From positions 868,001 to 932,000 of the forward strand of contig JAGKQI010000069.1 in NCBI GenBank assembly GCA_018806915.1: DNA of 64,000 nt, given 5' to 3'. The translations under genes and the position numbers were made by a program. Of this stretch, positions 43,832-55,533 are shown piece after piece. The notes beneath the pieces were generated by a model, which was not told the DNA's origin, did no database searches, and was given only the letters and a program-made list of their open reading frames with translations. This stretch comes from Phytophthora colocasiae. Taxonomy: Eukaryota > Oomycota > Peronosporomycetes > Peronosporales > Peronosporaceae. Position 1 is the first letter of the stretch. Each line of letters begins with the position of its first letter.

Positions 43832-46064
43832 TCTCCAGCCTCATGGATCTCCCCACAACCACGGCAGGTATACAGACAGCGATCCGTTGGATGACCCCTC
43901 TTCCCGCACTTATCACAGGTTAGACGTCTCCAGCAGTCTAGATCCGTATGCTTCCGCGATCCACAGTGTGAACAGCGACCTCGATCGTGATCTGATGTAC
44001 CCCTGCGATCCGCGATCCGGCCTCGATCTTGCGCGTTCACCTGCGATCGCGACTGATCCTGTTGGTGGGGAACGCCCCCAGTACCGATCTGCTTGTCTTC
44101 CGACGCGGCAAGATATATTCTCCGGAGATCGCCTTCAGAATCGGATCCGTCCGATCCGGATATTTCCTCTGATTCCGAGCTCGGATCTTGGATTTGGATC
44201 GCCCGTATCACTGCTCGGGTGGGTGCTGCCGGGGCACTGGCCGGTGCCTTTTGTCTGTACTTCGATCCGAACGCAGATTTACGCTGTCTGCTTTTCGCCC
44301 GTTCTCGGGCACGAAGTACCTCCTCAAGTTCATCGACGTCGCTCAGTCGGAGTAGGGTCAGCCGATCAGCTAACTCCGGATCTCCCAATGTCTCGATGTA
44401 ATGGTCCTACATGTTCCCGGCGGGCCTTAGGGCTCCCATCCTTGATCTTCAGTCTATCACGTAAAGCCGCCACGTTGAGACGGTAGAGATAATCGAGAGG
44501 TGTCTCTTCCGATCGTTTGCGAGCGTGATAGTATTGCCACGCGACCGACATACCCAACCCGCAATATTGGGTCTGGAAACTGTCCAACAGATCCGCCCAC
44601 TTGGTTTTCGTCGTTCGACTGAGCTGCCTGTACCAGTTCTTTGCCGGTCTCACCATCAGATCTGCAAACGTGAGGCATTTTTCTTCTTCCGTAGCCTGAT
44701 CACGCTGGAACGCTGACTTGACCTTACTGATCCAGGCCCGAGCGCGATCTTCGTCCAGATCTTTACCCGCAAAATCTTTCAGATCTGAGATTGCTGAGAT
44801 CCGGACCCGCTGGATCATCGACGATCCTCCTTGACCGATCGCCGCGGATGCGATCGCCGCGCGGCTCGACATTTGTCCACCGGAACTCGGTATACCCAGA
44901 TCGTCCGGATCGTATTCCCATGCGTCAGGATCTGAGGCCGTAACGGATTCCATGTCAACATCCAGCTCCCCTTTGATCGGCGATCGGGGCGTCGTGAGAC
45001 TCCGTTCCTTCAAGAAACGATCCATCGCCATTTGGAAGTAGTCGTCCAACTTGTTGCTCGATCCAGTGGCATTAGCAGTCGGCGCGGTCTGGTCTGTCCG
45101 GATCCGGCGATTTTCTTGCTGATCCGGCGTCTTGGCCTCCAGCTTCGCAGCCACCGATCGCGTATCCTGTTTCTTCATACGCGATTTCAGGAACTTGGCG
45201 CCGGAGGGCCCTAGCGACATGCGTTGCAGCCTTCTCGGGCTGTCGGAATCTGGTTCCGAGGTCGCTGACGCATAGCATGACGATCCAGTCTGATAGCCTG
45301 GATCTGGCGTCAGTGGGCGTTCGCCGACCAGGATCTTGAGGGAATCGAATAGATCATGGGTCGCAGATTGAATCGCTTGCAGTTCCAAGTCAAATAGAGA
45401 GTTTGGGTCGAACTTTCCAGCCACCAAACCAGCTTCTTGGAGCAGATCAAGTAGGATCTTCACCGCGTTCAGGCGGTCAGAGCTAGTCCGGGGCTTCGAC
45501 ACTGAACCGGTGAGGTTACCGATCTGGCGGACTTGTATGATCGTAAGAACAGGATCGTTAAGCAAGGTCTCGCTTAGCCTCTTCCTGTAGTAGGCCTGCT
45601 CGATCGCGTCCTTGGTGATCATCGATCCTGGGCTGATCATTATCTTCTGGCTCTGAGTCTGGAGCTTTCAATTTCGTCCGGGTGCTCTTGATCTTCTTTT
45701 TCTTGGTCGATCTTGAGGCAACAGTGGACTTGGTGAGCAGATTAGGTTTCAGCTTTGCTGATTCCTTATCGCTCGTGTGCGGATCTCGATTCTCATCGAG
45801 ATCCGCGGTGGCCCTCGAAGGGGCCTTGGGAGGAATACGAGGTTTTTCTTCAAGATCTGGATTGCGATCCAGGTCTGCCTCGTGCCTGTCAGTAGAGATC
45901 CTCCCAGAACTCTGCTGATCGGTGGATCTTTCTGTTTTCATCGGTGCCTCCGTCGATCCAACCTTCGTAGGCACTTCTTCCCCTTGTTCTTCTTTAATCT
46001 TGACCTCTTCTTGGGACTCACGGTGATATCCGAAGTCACCAGAAGATCCGGGCACGCGCACCAT
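43732..46064 (-). CDS. Gag of element D (leader, gag core, CCHC knuckles; two frame changes)
   Basis: The first ATG (46062-46064) lies in the primer binding site, one base after the LTR. It opens a 168-codon Glu/Lys-rich leader to 45558. The gag core ORF (45640-44366, ATG at 45640) overlaps the leader by 83 nt in another frame. It carries a retrotransposon-gag domain at about 44830-44420 (WISKVKSAFQRDQ, DLLDSFQTQYCG, DYLYRLNVAA). After a one-base frame change near 44405 it runs on to 43732 with three CCHC-like knuckles (CSHCGSRKHTDLDC, CDKCGKRGHPTDRC, CRGCGEIHEAGEC). The changes may be programmed shifts, real lesions or run-length errors (the second sits at a GG). Confidence 0.82.
46046..46063 (-). 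other. Primer binding site of element D
   Basis: On the minus strand, one base after the LTR end (CCACA then A), the sequence is TGGTGCGCGTGCCCGGAT, complementary to a tRNA ending in GGCACGCGCACCA. Element E has almost the same PBS. The tRNA isotype is not assigned. Confidence 0.82.
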
Positions 46065-47441
46065 TGTGGTAGAGCGGATCTGCCAAAATCTCGTTGAGGC
46101 AGGTCTCGATCACCACTTGCGCCCAGACACCGACTAACGGAGGGGGTCCCCCGATGATCCGTGATCTAGCTGTGTGTAGTTTCACCTTGTGTACCCGTCG
46201 GTAGGCGGGTTACGCTCTTCCAGGTAACTTCTGAAGATGTCTTGGGACGAGAAGAAAGTCTTGGGTGACGCAGGGGTTGGAGGTAGCGTGGGAGTTCTTC
46301 ACTCCACCTCGGGGTACTTGATCCCGGTCGTAGGCGAGTTCTCGAGCCTTGATCCGGGTGCCTGGTACTTGATCCAGGTCTTCCAGTAATCCAATGTTCG
46401 GGGTTCAGTCCCTTCCTTTCGTTGCTTGCCGCTTCCTTTAGCGGGGATCTTGAGAGGGTGAGATTCGACGGGATCGTCAGGCTAAACAACCAATTCCTTC
46501 CGATCCGATGTATGCACTTCAAGGATAGTTCACTAGATAGGGCAAAGCTGGCCAATATATTATCCAGACTTAACCGCTATACTAGGTCACGTATCCCTAC
46601 CTTCTTGACGCTTGTAGGGCCAATGTAGTTCCCGGTTCCAGGCGTAGCGAAGACACTTGAGTGGTTCAGGGCAAATTCGATTCTGTTTATGGTTATTCCT
46701 ATGCCTACTAATCCCATCCTGATTTACTATCCTACGATCACATGACACTGGCTACATAGCTGATCCCTAGCTTGGCTCCCCTTACCCTGATCGTGGGCCG
46801 ATTTCGTACTTAACCGAAGCTTGATCTCGTATTTAACCGAAGCTTGATCTCGCACTTAACCGAAGCTTGATCTCGCACTTAACCGAAGCTTGATCTCGCA
46901 CTTAACCGGGACTTGATCCCGCACTTAACCGAAGCTTGATCTCGCACTTAATCGGGACTCAATCGCCGCCCGATCCCGCTTGGTAGTCGTCCGGAGAATC
47001 CGGATCAGACCACCCGAAAAGTCTGCGTCGTACCTGGGGCTGAACTTGGTCCGGAGCTGGTCTCGTACTTAAACGGGAGAGGATCATTGCGTGATCCCGC
47101 TTCGTCGCCGCCTGGGGAAGCAGGATCATGCCGTTAAAAGGCTTCGGGGCGCTGGGGTGAGCTGATCGTGCTCACTTGGGACCCCGCCATCGTCGATCGC
47201 GCGAGAACATCCTTGATCTTCCCATTCTCCTCCGGTAGGACTTGGATCACCCACGAACACCGCTCCGCTTGCTCTTCCGCCGGTGTCTCTGCTGCCTGTT
47301 CCCCGGCAGGACCCATCGTACCTTTGTCTGATTCGACTCAGATCTGGGGATCACAGGTTCCCCCTGTCGCTCGTTCCGACTCTATTTGGGTTCGTGGCTG
47401 ATATCGCCTCTCCGGGAAAAATCCTCGTCCGCTTCACCACA
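46065..47441 (-). repeat. 5' LTR of element D
   Basis: 1,377 bp, nearly identical to 32795-34103. The length difference is almost all due to three extra 23-bp units (six full units at about 46808-46945). By eye there are about seven substitutions elsewhere plus run-length changes. Confidence 0.95.
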
Positions 47442-47445
47442 ATAC

Positions 47446-48240
47446 CAGTTGCAGGTGCATAAGTTCATCATCATCTTGTACCCGCCAAGTTTCCCCAAGG
47501 GTCAAAGTCTTCGAGGTCAGGTAGTCCGCCGCTTGGTTGAACTCGCGTTTCACATGCACCAACTTCAGAGTCTGAAACTTGGTTTTCAGAGACTCAAATT
47601 CGGCCAACCTCCGTTGCAAGTTAGGCTGATTGCAGTTGATCAATCCCTGAGCCTGTTGTATCGCGATGCGTGAGTCTCCCACAACCACCAGCTCTTGTAT
47701 TCCATGCTCGAGTGCCATCTTCAGACCATAATTCAGGCCACAGTACTCTGAGTCGTTCACCGTAACTTCTGTCAGAGGAAATCCTCGGGCTTCCAGAACA
47801 CTCCACCCCGGGAGTTCCTAGAGTATACACCCACAGCTTCCTAGACGAGTTGACGTCTTTGCGGCACCGTCGAAACTCAGAACATAACCCTGATAGTCTG
47901 CTTCCAGCATTTCCACACTGATAGGAACTGGCGGCTTGACTCGCCCCTTGACTGGAATCAGACTTTCAGAGACTTCGTCCAGATGCTCCCTGGGGGTAAT
48001 GCCCGCGCCGAGTATAGCTGGGAGTCCATCTTCATCACGCTGAATCCGGCGTATCTCCAAGTTCCACTGCGACAACTTCAGACCCCAGTTGACGTTTCTG
48101 CCGTCGGTGGAGCTCGATGTCAACAGCCATTTCAGGACAGAGTATCTGGTATAGACCACAATCACTGGACTTGACTCCTCCAGAGCTCTGAAATTTTCCA
48201 AAACTCTGAGGATCGCGATTACCTCTTTCTCAGCGATATG
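47446..48240 (-). pseudogene. Element E pol: two RNase H domains
   Basis: From about 48240 leftward lies the end of the retroviral-type RNase H (VVYTRYSVLKWLL, WNLEIRRIQ), then the archaeal-type RNase H (GYVLSFDGAAK near 47880; DSEYCGLNYGLKMAL near 47745; VVGDSRIAIQQAQG near 47680; HVKREFNQAADYLTSKTL near 47530). A frame break falls near 47800. The domain ends at the D insertion (47442). Confidence 0.85.
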
Positions 48241-49822
48241 ATACCTGAGTTCAGCATCGTTCAGGACACGACCTGTGAACCGGACCGGGTGAATTATTCC
48301 CTCATATTCCTGTCCTAAGACTGCCGAGGCAGCCCAAGGGTTCGCATGCGGGATGACAACAAACGGTCTGGTCCGGTCTGGGTGTCTGAGTAATGGAGTA
48401 GAGACTATCTTGCGTTTCAGGATCTCGAATGCCTCTTCGCACGAGTCAGGTCTCGTCCAGCACGAATCTGCTCGTCCGTCAGCTCGTAGAGTGTAGCAGC
48501 GATAACTGGTAAATCCTCAATAAACTTGTTGTAATAATTGAGGCTTCCCATGAAACTCTGAACTCCCTTCAGCGTAGACGGAAATGGCAGCTCTTCAACT
48601 CCTTTGACGATCTTGGATGTTGCCCTCAGACCTTCGGCACTGATTTCGTGGGAGAGGTACGGTATCGACAACTTCCCAAACTCGCTTTTGGGCAAGCTCA
48701 CAGAAATGTTCCAGTAACGAAGTCTGAATTGCAGGGCATTCAAGTCGTCGCATAGTTGGTCCCAAGTCGGCGCTCCATGGGCAATGTCGTCGATACACGA
48801 ACTCCTCCCCAGGACTGGGCCCATGCATGTGGGGACAGGAATATTCCTCTGAAAACGGTCATCTGACTTGTGAGTGCTGGCATCTCTGAAATCGGTGTAT
48901 GGTTCTCAGAGTCTGAAAGGTGTTTTTCAGAGTTCTGAGGCTGGAGTTGCAGAAATTCCAGAACCTCCGCATCAACTTCAGCTTCTTCTTCTGGTGATAG
49001 TCTCACAAAGCCCCACAGGCAATTATCCAACATAGCTTGATACACAAGAGGGCGTTTTTCAGACCGAACGGCATCCTCACCCACTGAAAGTGTCCAAACG
49101 GGCAAATGAAAGCTGATATCAGTCGTGCTCGTTACGTCATCCTGATCGCCCAGAAACCACTAGCCATATCCAGACTCATGAACCACATAGCAGCCTCAAA
49201 GCCGATTAGGAGGTCGTCAATAAGAGGCAGAGGGTAACGCGATAGTTGAATAAAGCCATTCACAATGCGATAGTCGATGCACATTCGTATGTCAACGCCA
49301 TTCTTCTTTAGAACGATCACGATAGGAGATGCCTATGGTGAGTTGGAGTACTCGATCAAACCAGTTTCCAGAAGTTTCTTCAGAAGCTCGTACACCTTCA
49401 GCATGAGGTGAGGAGCGACGGACCTCGGACGTTGAGCTACCGTTTTGGCATCTCCCACATCCAGATCACAGACCACGCCCCTTGCCGGTGCGGGCGCTGC
49501 ATTGCCGTCTCCCAGGAATATTTTCCTCATGGTGCCTCAGAATATCACGCAGTTTCTTCTCCATTTCTGGAGTCGTCTTTCCTGGTTCTCCAACTTCGGC
49601 GCTAACGATATCACACTCTGGTGTCAACTCTTCCAGCTCTGGCAACGTGACGAATTGGTCGCGTAATTGAGCGAGGAGTTCCGTACCTTCTCGCATATAC
49701 ACACCTGGCTCCATGTCTAACTCTTCATTCGAAACGTTCATACACCGCTCGTATTCCACTCGTAACTTTTCCATAGGCGTTCCAGGCATCCCCTGAATGG
49801 GGATATCCCAAGTCTCATCCAT
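48241..49822 (-). pseudogene. Element E pol: reverse transcriptase
   Basis: Frames at 49822-49466, 49530-49333, 49320-49132, 49105-48740 and 48824-48417 together give the RT: CDLDVGDAKTVAQR, KKNGVDIRMCIDYRIVNG, LDMASGFWAI, then RSSCIDDIAHG where the catalytic Tyr of YxDD is Cys, and LGSLNYYNKFIEDLP. A stop at 49333 and several frame changes inactivate it. The first part of RNase H lies at about 48400-48240. Confidence 0.85.
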
Positions 49823-51250
49823 TAAGTCGAAATCATCCGCAGGTAACTCAGGAGTCTGAGGACCATCTAGGAGACACTCGGTTTTGAGTCGAGGACGTCA
49901 TCATCGATAGCAATGGAGGTGTCACCAGAGTCTTCCTGTGAAGTACTTTCAGGAGTGTTTCCAAGTTTCTGATATCTATACTGACATTCGCACTTCCCGT
50001 TGGTTCACTGTGACAACCATCATCCGTCTGGGTGGAAGCATCCAGGGCAAAGCGCACTCGCTTCACGGTCGGTGGTGAGTCTGGTTTCACGAACTGCACT
50101 CGAGCGTTGTCGAACCTTGGACGTAGTAGTATTTCAGTCGGCCATGGATAGTCTGGATGATCCACACACGGGGGTTGCGGCATCAGAGCCTCAACTCTGC
50201 CTCTCGCTTCATGCGCCTCTTAGTCTCTGGTGACGGGGTGCTTTCCAGAATCAGAACTTCCCAGTCATGATAAGCGGCGGAACCTGGACGCACAAAACGT
50301 CCGTGCCTCTGGAAGAAACCATATTCCACGATCCTCGCGACATCAGAGAGTTCATTGACCCACGTATTCTTATCAGAAATATTTACCACGCGAACTGCCA
50401 CAGGCCAGGAGCGAGCCGCGTAAATCAGCTGAGTAACCCAGCGATCACCGCGTCCGGCCCACACAACTTCCCGTTGGGGGTTCGTTGGTCCATAGTCAAT
50501 TCGAACAATAAACTCCTCACCCGGACTCAGAAGAACAGTCTCACTTGGTCTAACTGACCGGTTACGACCAATGTGATCACCAGGTTCCCAATTGCACATC
50601 ATCACCACTACCTCGTCCGGTAGCGACACCAGACCTTCACGAGCGCTAATCCTTACTCCGGCAGCAAACATAAACCCATTCCCAAAAGCACGTCAATTCC
50701 TTCACCGATATTCGCGACCCAAACATCCACAATGTATACCACTCTTGGTCCAAGTGTCAACTTGATCTCAGTGCTGGCACCGATGTATGTTGGAACGCCA
50801 CCCATCCCCGACACCTTGGTCTGCTTGTGCGACTTAAGTCTGAGTCCGATCTTACGCGCAAAGTCGTAACTCAGAATATTTATGGTCGCACCAGTGTCCA
50901 AGAGAATCTTAGTTCGATGATCATTCACAGCACCATACACCATCACCACATCCCTCTTCGAACGATCAGGTAGTTATCCTCCCACCAGCCATAACACTCG
51001 CCATCCTTCAACCTGAACGACACTGTGTCGTCTGACGTCGGATCAGCGTTTTCAGCGATTTCAGGTACCTTGCTTCCTGAGTTTCCCGGAGACATGGTTG
51101 ATTCTCGGGCAAAAGTAGTCATGCATTGTTGGTTGTTATCTTGAATCTTTCTCAGCTCTGGTTTTACACACACTAGAACACACAACTCTGGGGTAACGCC
51201 ATGCCCGGCGCGTTTCGGATCCCCATCCGACGGGCACATTAGTTTAACGG
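49823..51250 (-). pseudogene. Element E protease and linker
   Basis: The frame 50949-50653 has the aspartic protease triad (KILLDTGATINIL) and the far end of the domain (GIDVLLGMGL). Upstream, 51239-50943 carries a linker with GECYGWWEDNYL, matching the GESRGYWKYH stretch of D. Downstream, 50671-50183 and 50183-49848 carry a linker (EEFIVRIDYGPTNP; WVNELSDVARI) comparable to the protease-RT spacer of D. Three frame changes separate the pieces. Confidence 0.8.
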
Positions 51251-52917
51251 CTTCCCAGAGTCTGCCTCATCACCCAGGAGTTTCTCCCGTAGGTGGTTCG
51301 GCATGTCCTTGAGTGCACCTTGTCGAGCGAGTTGCTTGAGTGCTTCCAGAGTTTTCAGATCTTCACAGGGTTTCCAGGGTGCACTTTTCCGCATACTTTA
51401 CAGGGTGCCATCCGACGGGTCTCCCTTCTCCTGACATCGGTCACACGTGACATCTCTCCAGCAATCTTCCTCTGAGTGCCCTGAGCGTTGACACTTTTCA
51501 CAGAACTTGTTCCAGTAGCCACTATTCTCATGACGCCTCTGGTGGAATCCTTGACCTGACGATCCAGACGGGGACTGGAGCGGCGGACGCCATCCCATGT
51601 TATCCATTACTCGATATACCTCGTTCGTCAGAGTCTGCGTCCAATCCGCACTTGGTGGAGCTCTTGAATTGCTCGAAGCAGCTTGCGCAGTACTTTCATC
51701 GCGAGTAGACTCTGAAATCGCACTTGGAACTCTGGAATCACCCGTCTGGTCTCTGGTATCCTGATTGGATTTCAGAGATTCCTTATGATTTTCAGAGTTT
51801 TCAGAGTCATAATCTTCAGAATCCACATCTCTTGCGACATAAGTCCGGTGCACACGCTTGGGCTCGCGGAATATTATCAACCCGGAAATCTCGCGACTTG
51901 GCAGGGGTCATCTCTTGGTCTCCAGCTCGCCATACATCTTCATCTTGCTGCAAGGCATACTCCAGGTCTGAAAATCCGTCGAAATCTCTGACCTTGCAAC
52001 GAAGTTTTCAGACGTGCATCCTTCAGCTTTGTGATGAGTCGCAACACATGCTTCTCAAGACGCTTGGATGACTTTCTGAAATCAATGTCAGCCTTCCCAG
52101 CGGCAGAATTAAGTCGGTAGAAAAATGCAAGCGGAGTCTCAGAGTCTTTCATAGCCATCGTAAAATACCTCTCGGAATACGATGACCGAGCTTTGCAGTA
52201 ACGTTTCTTGAACTCTGAAGACAGTTCTTTCCAGTCACGGGACACACTTTTGGGAAGCTGGTTAAACCAGTCTCGCGCAGACATAGGGAGCTTCAACTTG
52301 AGTTCCTGGATGCGCGTCTTAGTCGACCACCCTCCTTGAGATGCCATATCCGTAAACCGCTCCCACCAGTGGACGCGTTCCCTGAGCGTAGCTCTGGGGT
52401 CGAATTCTCCGAGGTTGTTAGAGTTTATGAATGGCCTCAGTGTCAGCAGCGTGGTTCCGGCCTTCGCTTGAGTTGCTGCTGTCAGATTTACCACTTCACC
52501 TGGTTCCGAGTTCTCTGATGACGAGCTCGCAGAGCCCGAACTCGAGTCATCAGAGTCTCCACCAGAATCTGGCGCTCTATCACTGCGCTTCTCTCTGCGA
52601 GACGCTTTTCGGTCTCCATTAGGCCGCTTAGCTTCCGTTTTCCGCGGCGGATCTCGTCTTGGAGTAGACGCATGTCTAGTGTCACCCTTGGCCTCTGTCA
52701 CCGGGGTCACTTGAGTCACCTGGGTGGCCGTAGCAGTAGTAGCGACGCCATTCCCCTCAGCCTTCACTCGCTTCGTCCCCGTGCTTCGTGCATGGGCAGC
52801 TGCTGGAAGGTCGCAACCTCTCCGTCTTGAGGACCGGTGAATGTGACATGGGTTCAACCCCAACCCTACTTGCGTCACTTCTGATTTCCGACCCTGATAT
52901 TGGGTACATAGTTGCAA
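51251..52917 (-). pseudogene. Element E gag core and CCHC knuckles
   Basis: The frame 52917-51940 holds the gag core (RERVHWWERFTDMA, WFNQLPKSVSRDWKELSSEFKKRYC, TPLAFFYRLNSAAG). The frame 51880-51398 adds a Ser/Asn-rich stretch and knuckles (CEKCQRSGHSEEDC, then CDRCQEKG). Order and motifs match gag of D, but sequence divergence is high. A frame change near 51940 and breakage after 51398 leave it non-functional. Confidence 0.85.
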
Positions 52918-52993
52918 CTTCAGGGTCCCCGGTATGGAACACTTGGTTTGCAGTTGCTGAATTAGGGTGACCGACCCTTCGCGCCTCTTGAAC

Positions 52994-55440
52994 TTAAGAT
53001 AATGTCGCTCGAAGGTTTCTCAACTGACCGGCTTGGAACCGTTGCATGTTCTGAGAACTTTCTTTCTCCCTGTCGCGCTCGGCTTCTACGACTTTCATTC
53101 GCTGCTGTAGGGCTTCCATTTGAGAAATCCAGTCTCGCTTCATCTCGTCAGTCGCACGTGCACGTTCAGCTTCGGTCTCAGCCTCTCTTTGTCGCCAGCG
53201 TTCAACAAACTCTGATTCCAGACGTTGGTTTTCAGAGTTCCAGAGCTCCGTTTTCAGAGTTTCTAACTCTGCCGCGCTGCGATTCCTGAGTTTGCTCTCA
53301 GATACCAGACTTCTGCGTTCTTCGGCGTCGTTAGCGCGTCTCTCAGCCTCCAGCCTCGCGTTTTCGGACTTCAACAATCGCTCAGTGAGTGTCTGAACCT
53401 CGCGTCTTGCCTCCAAGTCACGTTGTTCTCGATGACGATCGCGTTCCATGGACTCCAAGCGTTCTCGGGCCAAGAACTCCATCTGCGCTTGCTCTATCCG
53501 GCTTTGCCACTCCTGTTGCTGCCTCATGACGTTCAACTCGATCTGGGCAGGTCCTGATCTCTGAGAACTTCGAGCTTCAGACTTCGTACGACTCGACGCG
53601 ATGGAACTCAAGCGTCGGGACGGTGGTTTTAGAAGGTCTTCACTCTTCACACTTTGATGGTGGCTCTGGTGACTTTCGCTCCGAGTGGAGGCAGATTCAA
53701 GTGGAATCCCTGGAGTCAATTGTATGAAATCCCGTGAAGAATTTCCGACGGACGCCTGGTTTCCAGACTTCGCGTCCGGCACTTCTGGTTTCTCTTCCGG
53801 TATGTCGATATCTTCAAGCTCTGGATTCACCGGTAGCAGCGTTCGCGTCACTTGGATCCCCATGCCTTCAGAAACCATTCTTCTCACATCGGCGCCTTGA
53901 GCAATTAATGCCAGACTTCCTGTGGACAACGGCATGTGTGATGCCGCCCCTCGACTCATAGACATCAGCGACGAGTCCGTAGAGCTTCCGCGTGAAGTCT
54001 GGAATCCTGACGACTGGTCATCCGAGGTCCCAATGACACTGGGAATTGGCACGTCCGTCATCCGAGTCTGAGAAATGCTGTGATCTTCAGACGTCAGGTT
54101 TTCAGAGTCCGGTCGCGTGTTATCGGAACGACTCTCGTACTGCGGCAGTGAAGACAACGACGGCGTTGATAAGGCTGACGGTGTTGACGGGATTTGTGGG
54201 CGCGGCGGTCTCTGCTGTGAGCGCTTGGACTGCGGTGGCTCGTCACTGCTGGAACCATCAGAACTGTGCGTCACTCGGAGTCCGGTCACCCGGAGTCGCA
54301 TGAGCAGTCGTTGTCCTTGTAGCGTCCTTGTCAGGTAATACACGGTCTGATTCATCTTGGCTTGTTGTGTCTTCTCGTTTTATGCTTTCCGGGAGTCGGT
54401 TTACTTGTAACCTGGCGGTCCCTGTGGCCCACTCAACCAATTCCACAGCGAGTCGACTCTGAAGTTCGGACGCTACACTGCGTACTTGAGACTCGAAGAC
54501 AGCTGACGCCTGCGTCTGAGACCATGTCGGGAGGAGGTTCCGGAACTCAAAACCCGCCTCGTACAACATTGTCTGAAGAATTGCCACACACTCTGGTGCT
54601 GTCAACGTGCTCATCGGGATCTCGACATAGGAAAGATCTTGGATTCTACCAAAACTGTGACGCCTCACATGAAACTCTGAAATCCACATATCCTCAGGGA
54701 AGACGGAGGAACATCGCCACTTGATATAGTCGCCGGTCGCTGCAGCAGCTTTCTGGAAAGCATCAGCATTAGGCTTCATCGTCGGCCACATGTACTCGAG
54801 GACGACCTTGCCTGTACCCATATCTCTCCAGCGGCGGAACTCACGACGCACATATTTCAGAGCTCGTTCCCCGTCAAGCGAATCAGCCCTCCCAGACTCA
54901 TCGGACGGTGTCTTCAAAGATTCTTCGGACTTGATGGCCGTGTCATCAGACATTGGTGCGTCTTTAGACTTTGGGGACTGTAGACCTTGACTTCCAGAGA
55001 CTTCAGGTTCTGGTTTCACTTCATCCACAGACTGGCCGGAAGTTGTCGAATCTGAACACAGATCGATCACTTCCGGGGACTCAACCATATCGGCGCCTCC
55101 TTCAGACGCCTCATCACCACCCTCGCGGGCTTGGTCACCTCGTCACCAGAAACTTCGACTTCTGACGGGCCTTCAGAACCTTGTTCACCAGAGACAACAG
55201 GTGTCTCCTGAGCTTCTGGTTCTTCAGCAGGCTGGTCGTCGACCGCCGGTTCTGGGACGCTCACACTCTCAGCTACCTTCTTCTCTCGCGCAGCTTTCCT
55301 CTTCTCGCGGGCCGCCTTCTGGATGGCATCCAAGTCTGGTTGCTCCTCAGGCGACAGACCTTGTAGACGCTTGGATTGACGTGTCGGAATACTCCGACCA
55401 CGACCACGGTGTCCTCCTCTCGTAGATCCTGGTGTAGCCA
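52994..55440 (-). pseudogene. Element E gag N-terminal extension with coiled coil
   Basis: A likely start, MATPGSTRGGHRGRGR, lies at 55440, 91 nt after the PBS. Three frames follow: a basic/acidic stretch to 55067; 55088-54258 with an acidic start (SPEVIDLCSDS, a SUMO-interaction-like pattern) and a possibly folded region (FPEDMWISEFHVRRHS); and 54355-52994 with a Ser/Pro-rich section ending in a strong coiled coil (about 53540-53010: RERLESMERDRHREQRDLEARRE). The extension is much longer than the 168-codon leader of D. Confidence 0.7.
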
Positions 55441-55513
55441 TCTTGAATATAGACGTTTGACAGGAAACTTTCTCTTCTTGTACTCTCAAATCCGGGTGAT
55501 ATCACGATTCCAA

Positions 55514-55531
55514 AATCCGGCACGCGCACCA
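55514..55531 (-). other. Primer binding site of element E
   Basis: On the minus strand TGGTGCGCGTGCCGGATT, two bases after the LTR end (GCGACA). It shares its first 13 bases with the PBS of D, so both families use the same tRNA primer. Confidence 0.82.
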
Positions 55532-55533
55532 GT

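Larger units (their letters stand above)
32795..47441 (-). mobile_element. Full-length Gypsy element D (A family), inserted in element E
   Basis: 14.6 kb, minus strand, with paired LTRs, PBS, gag, a single 1,896-codon pol ORF, an antisense ORF and a polypurine tract. An ATAC duplication flanks it (32791-32794 and 47442-47445). LTR substitutions number only about seven by eye, apart from run-length and repeat-number changes. It is the youngest large element in the window and probably the reference for its family here. It hosts an 802-bp insertion at 36942-37743. Confidence 0.96.

Noticed and set aside
46046..46063. Possible tRNA gene fragment
   Set aside because: Only the complement of a tRNA 3' end is present, at the exact position of a PBS. 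No cloverleaf is encoded. I found no tRNA or rRNA genes in the window.
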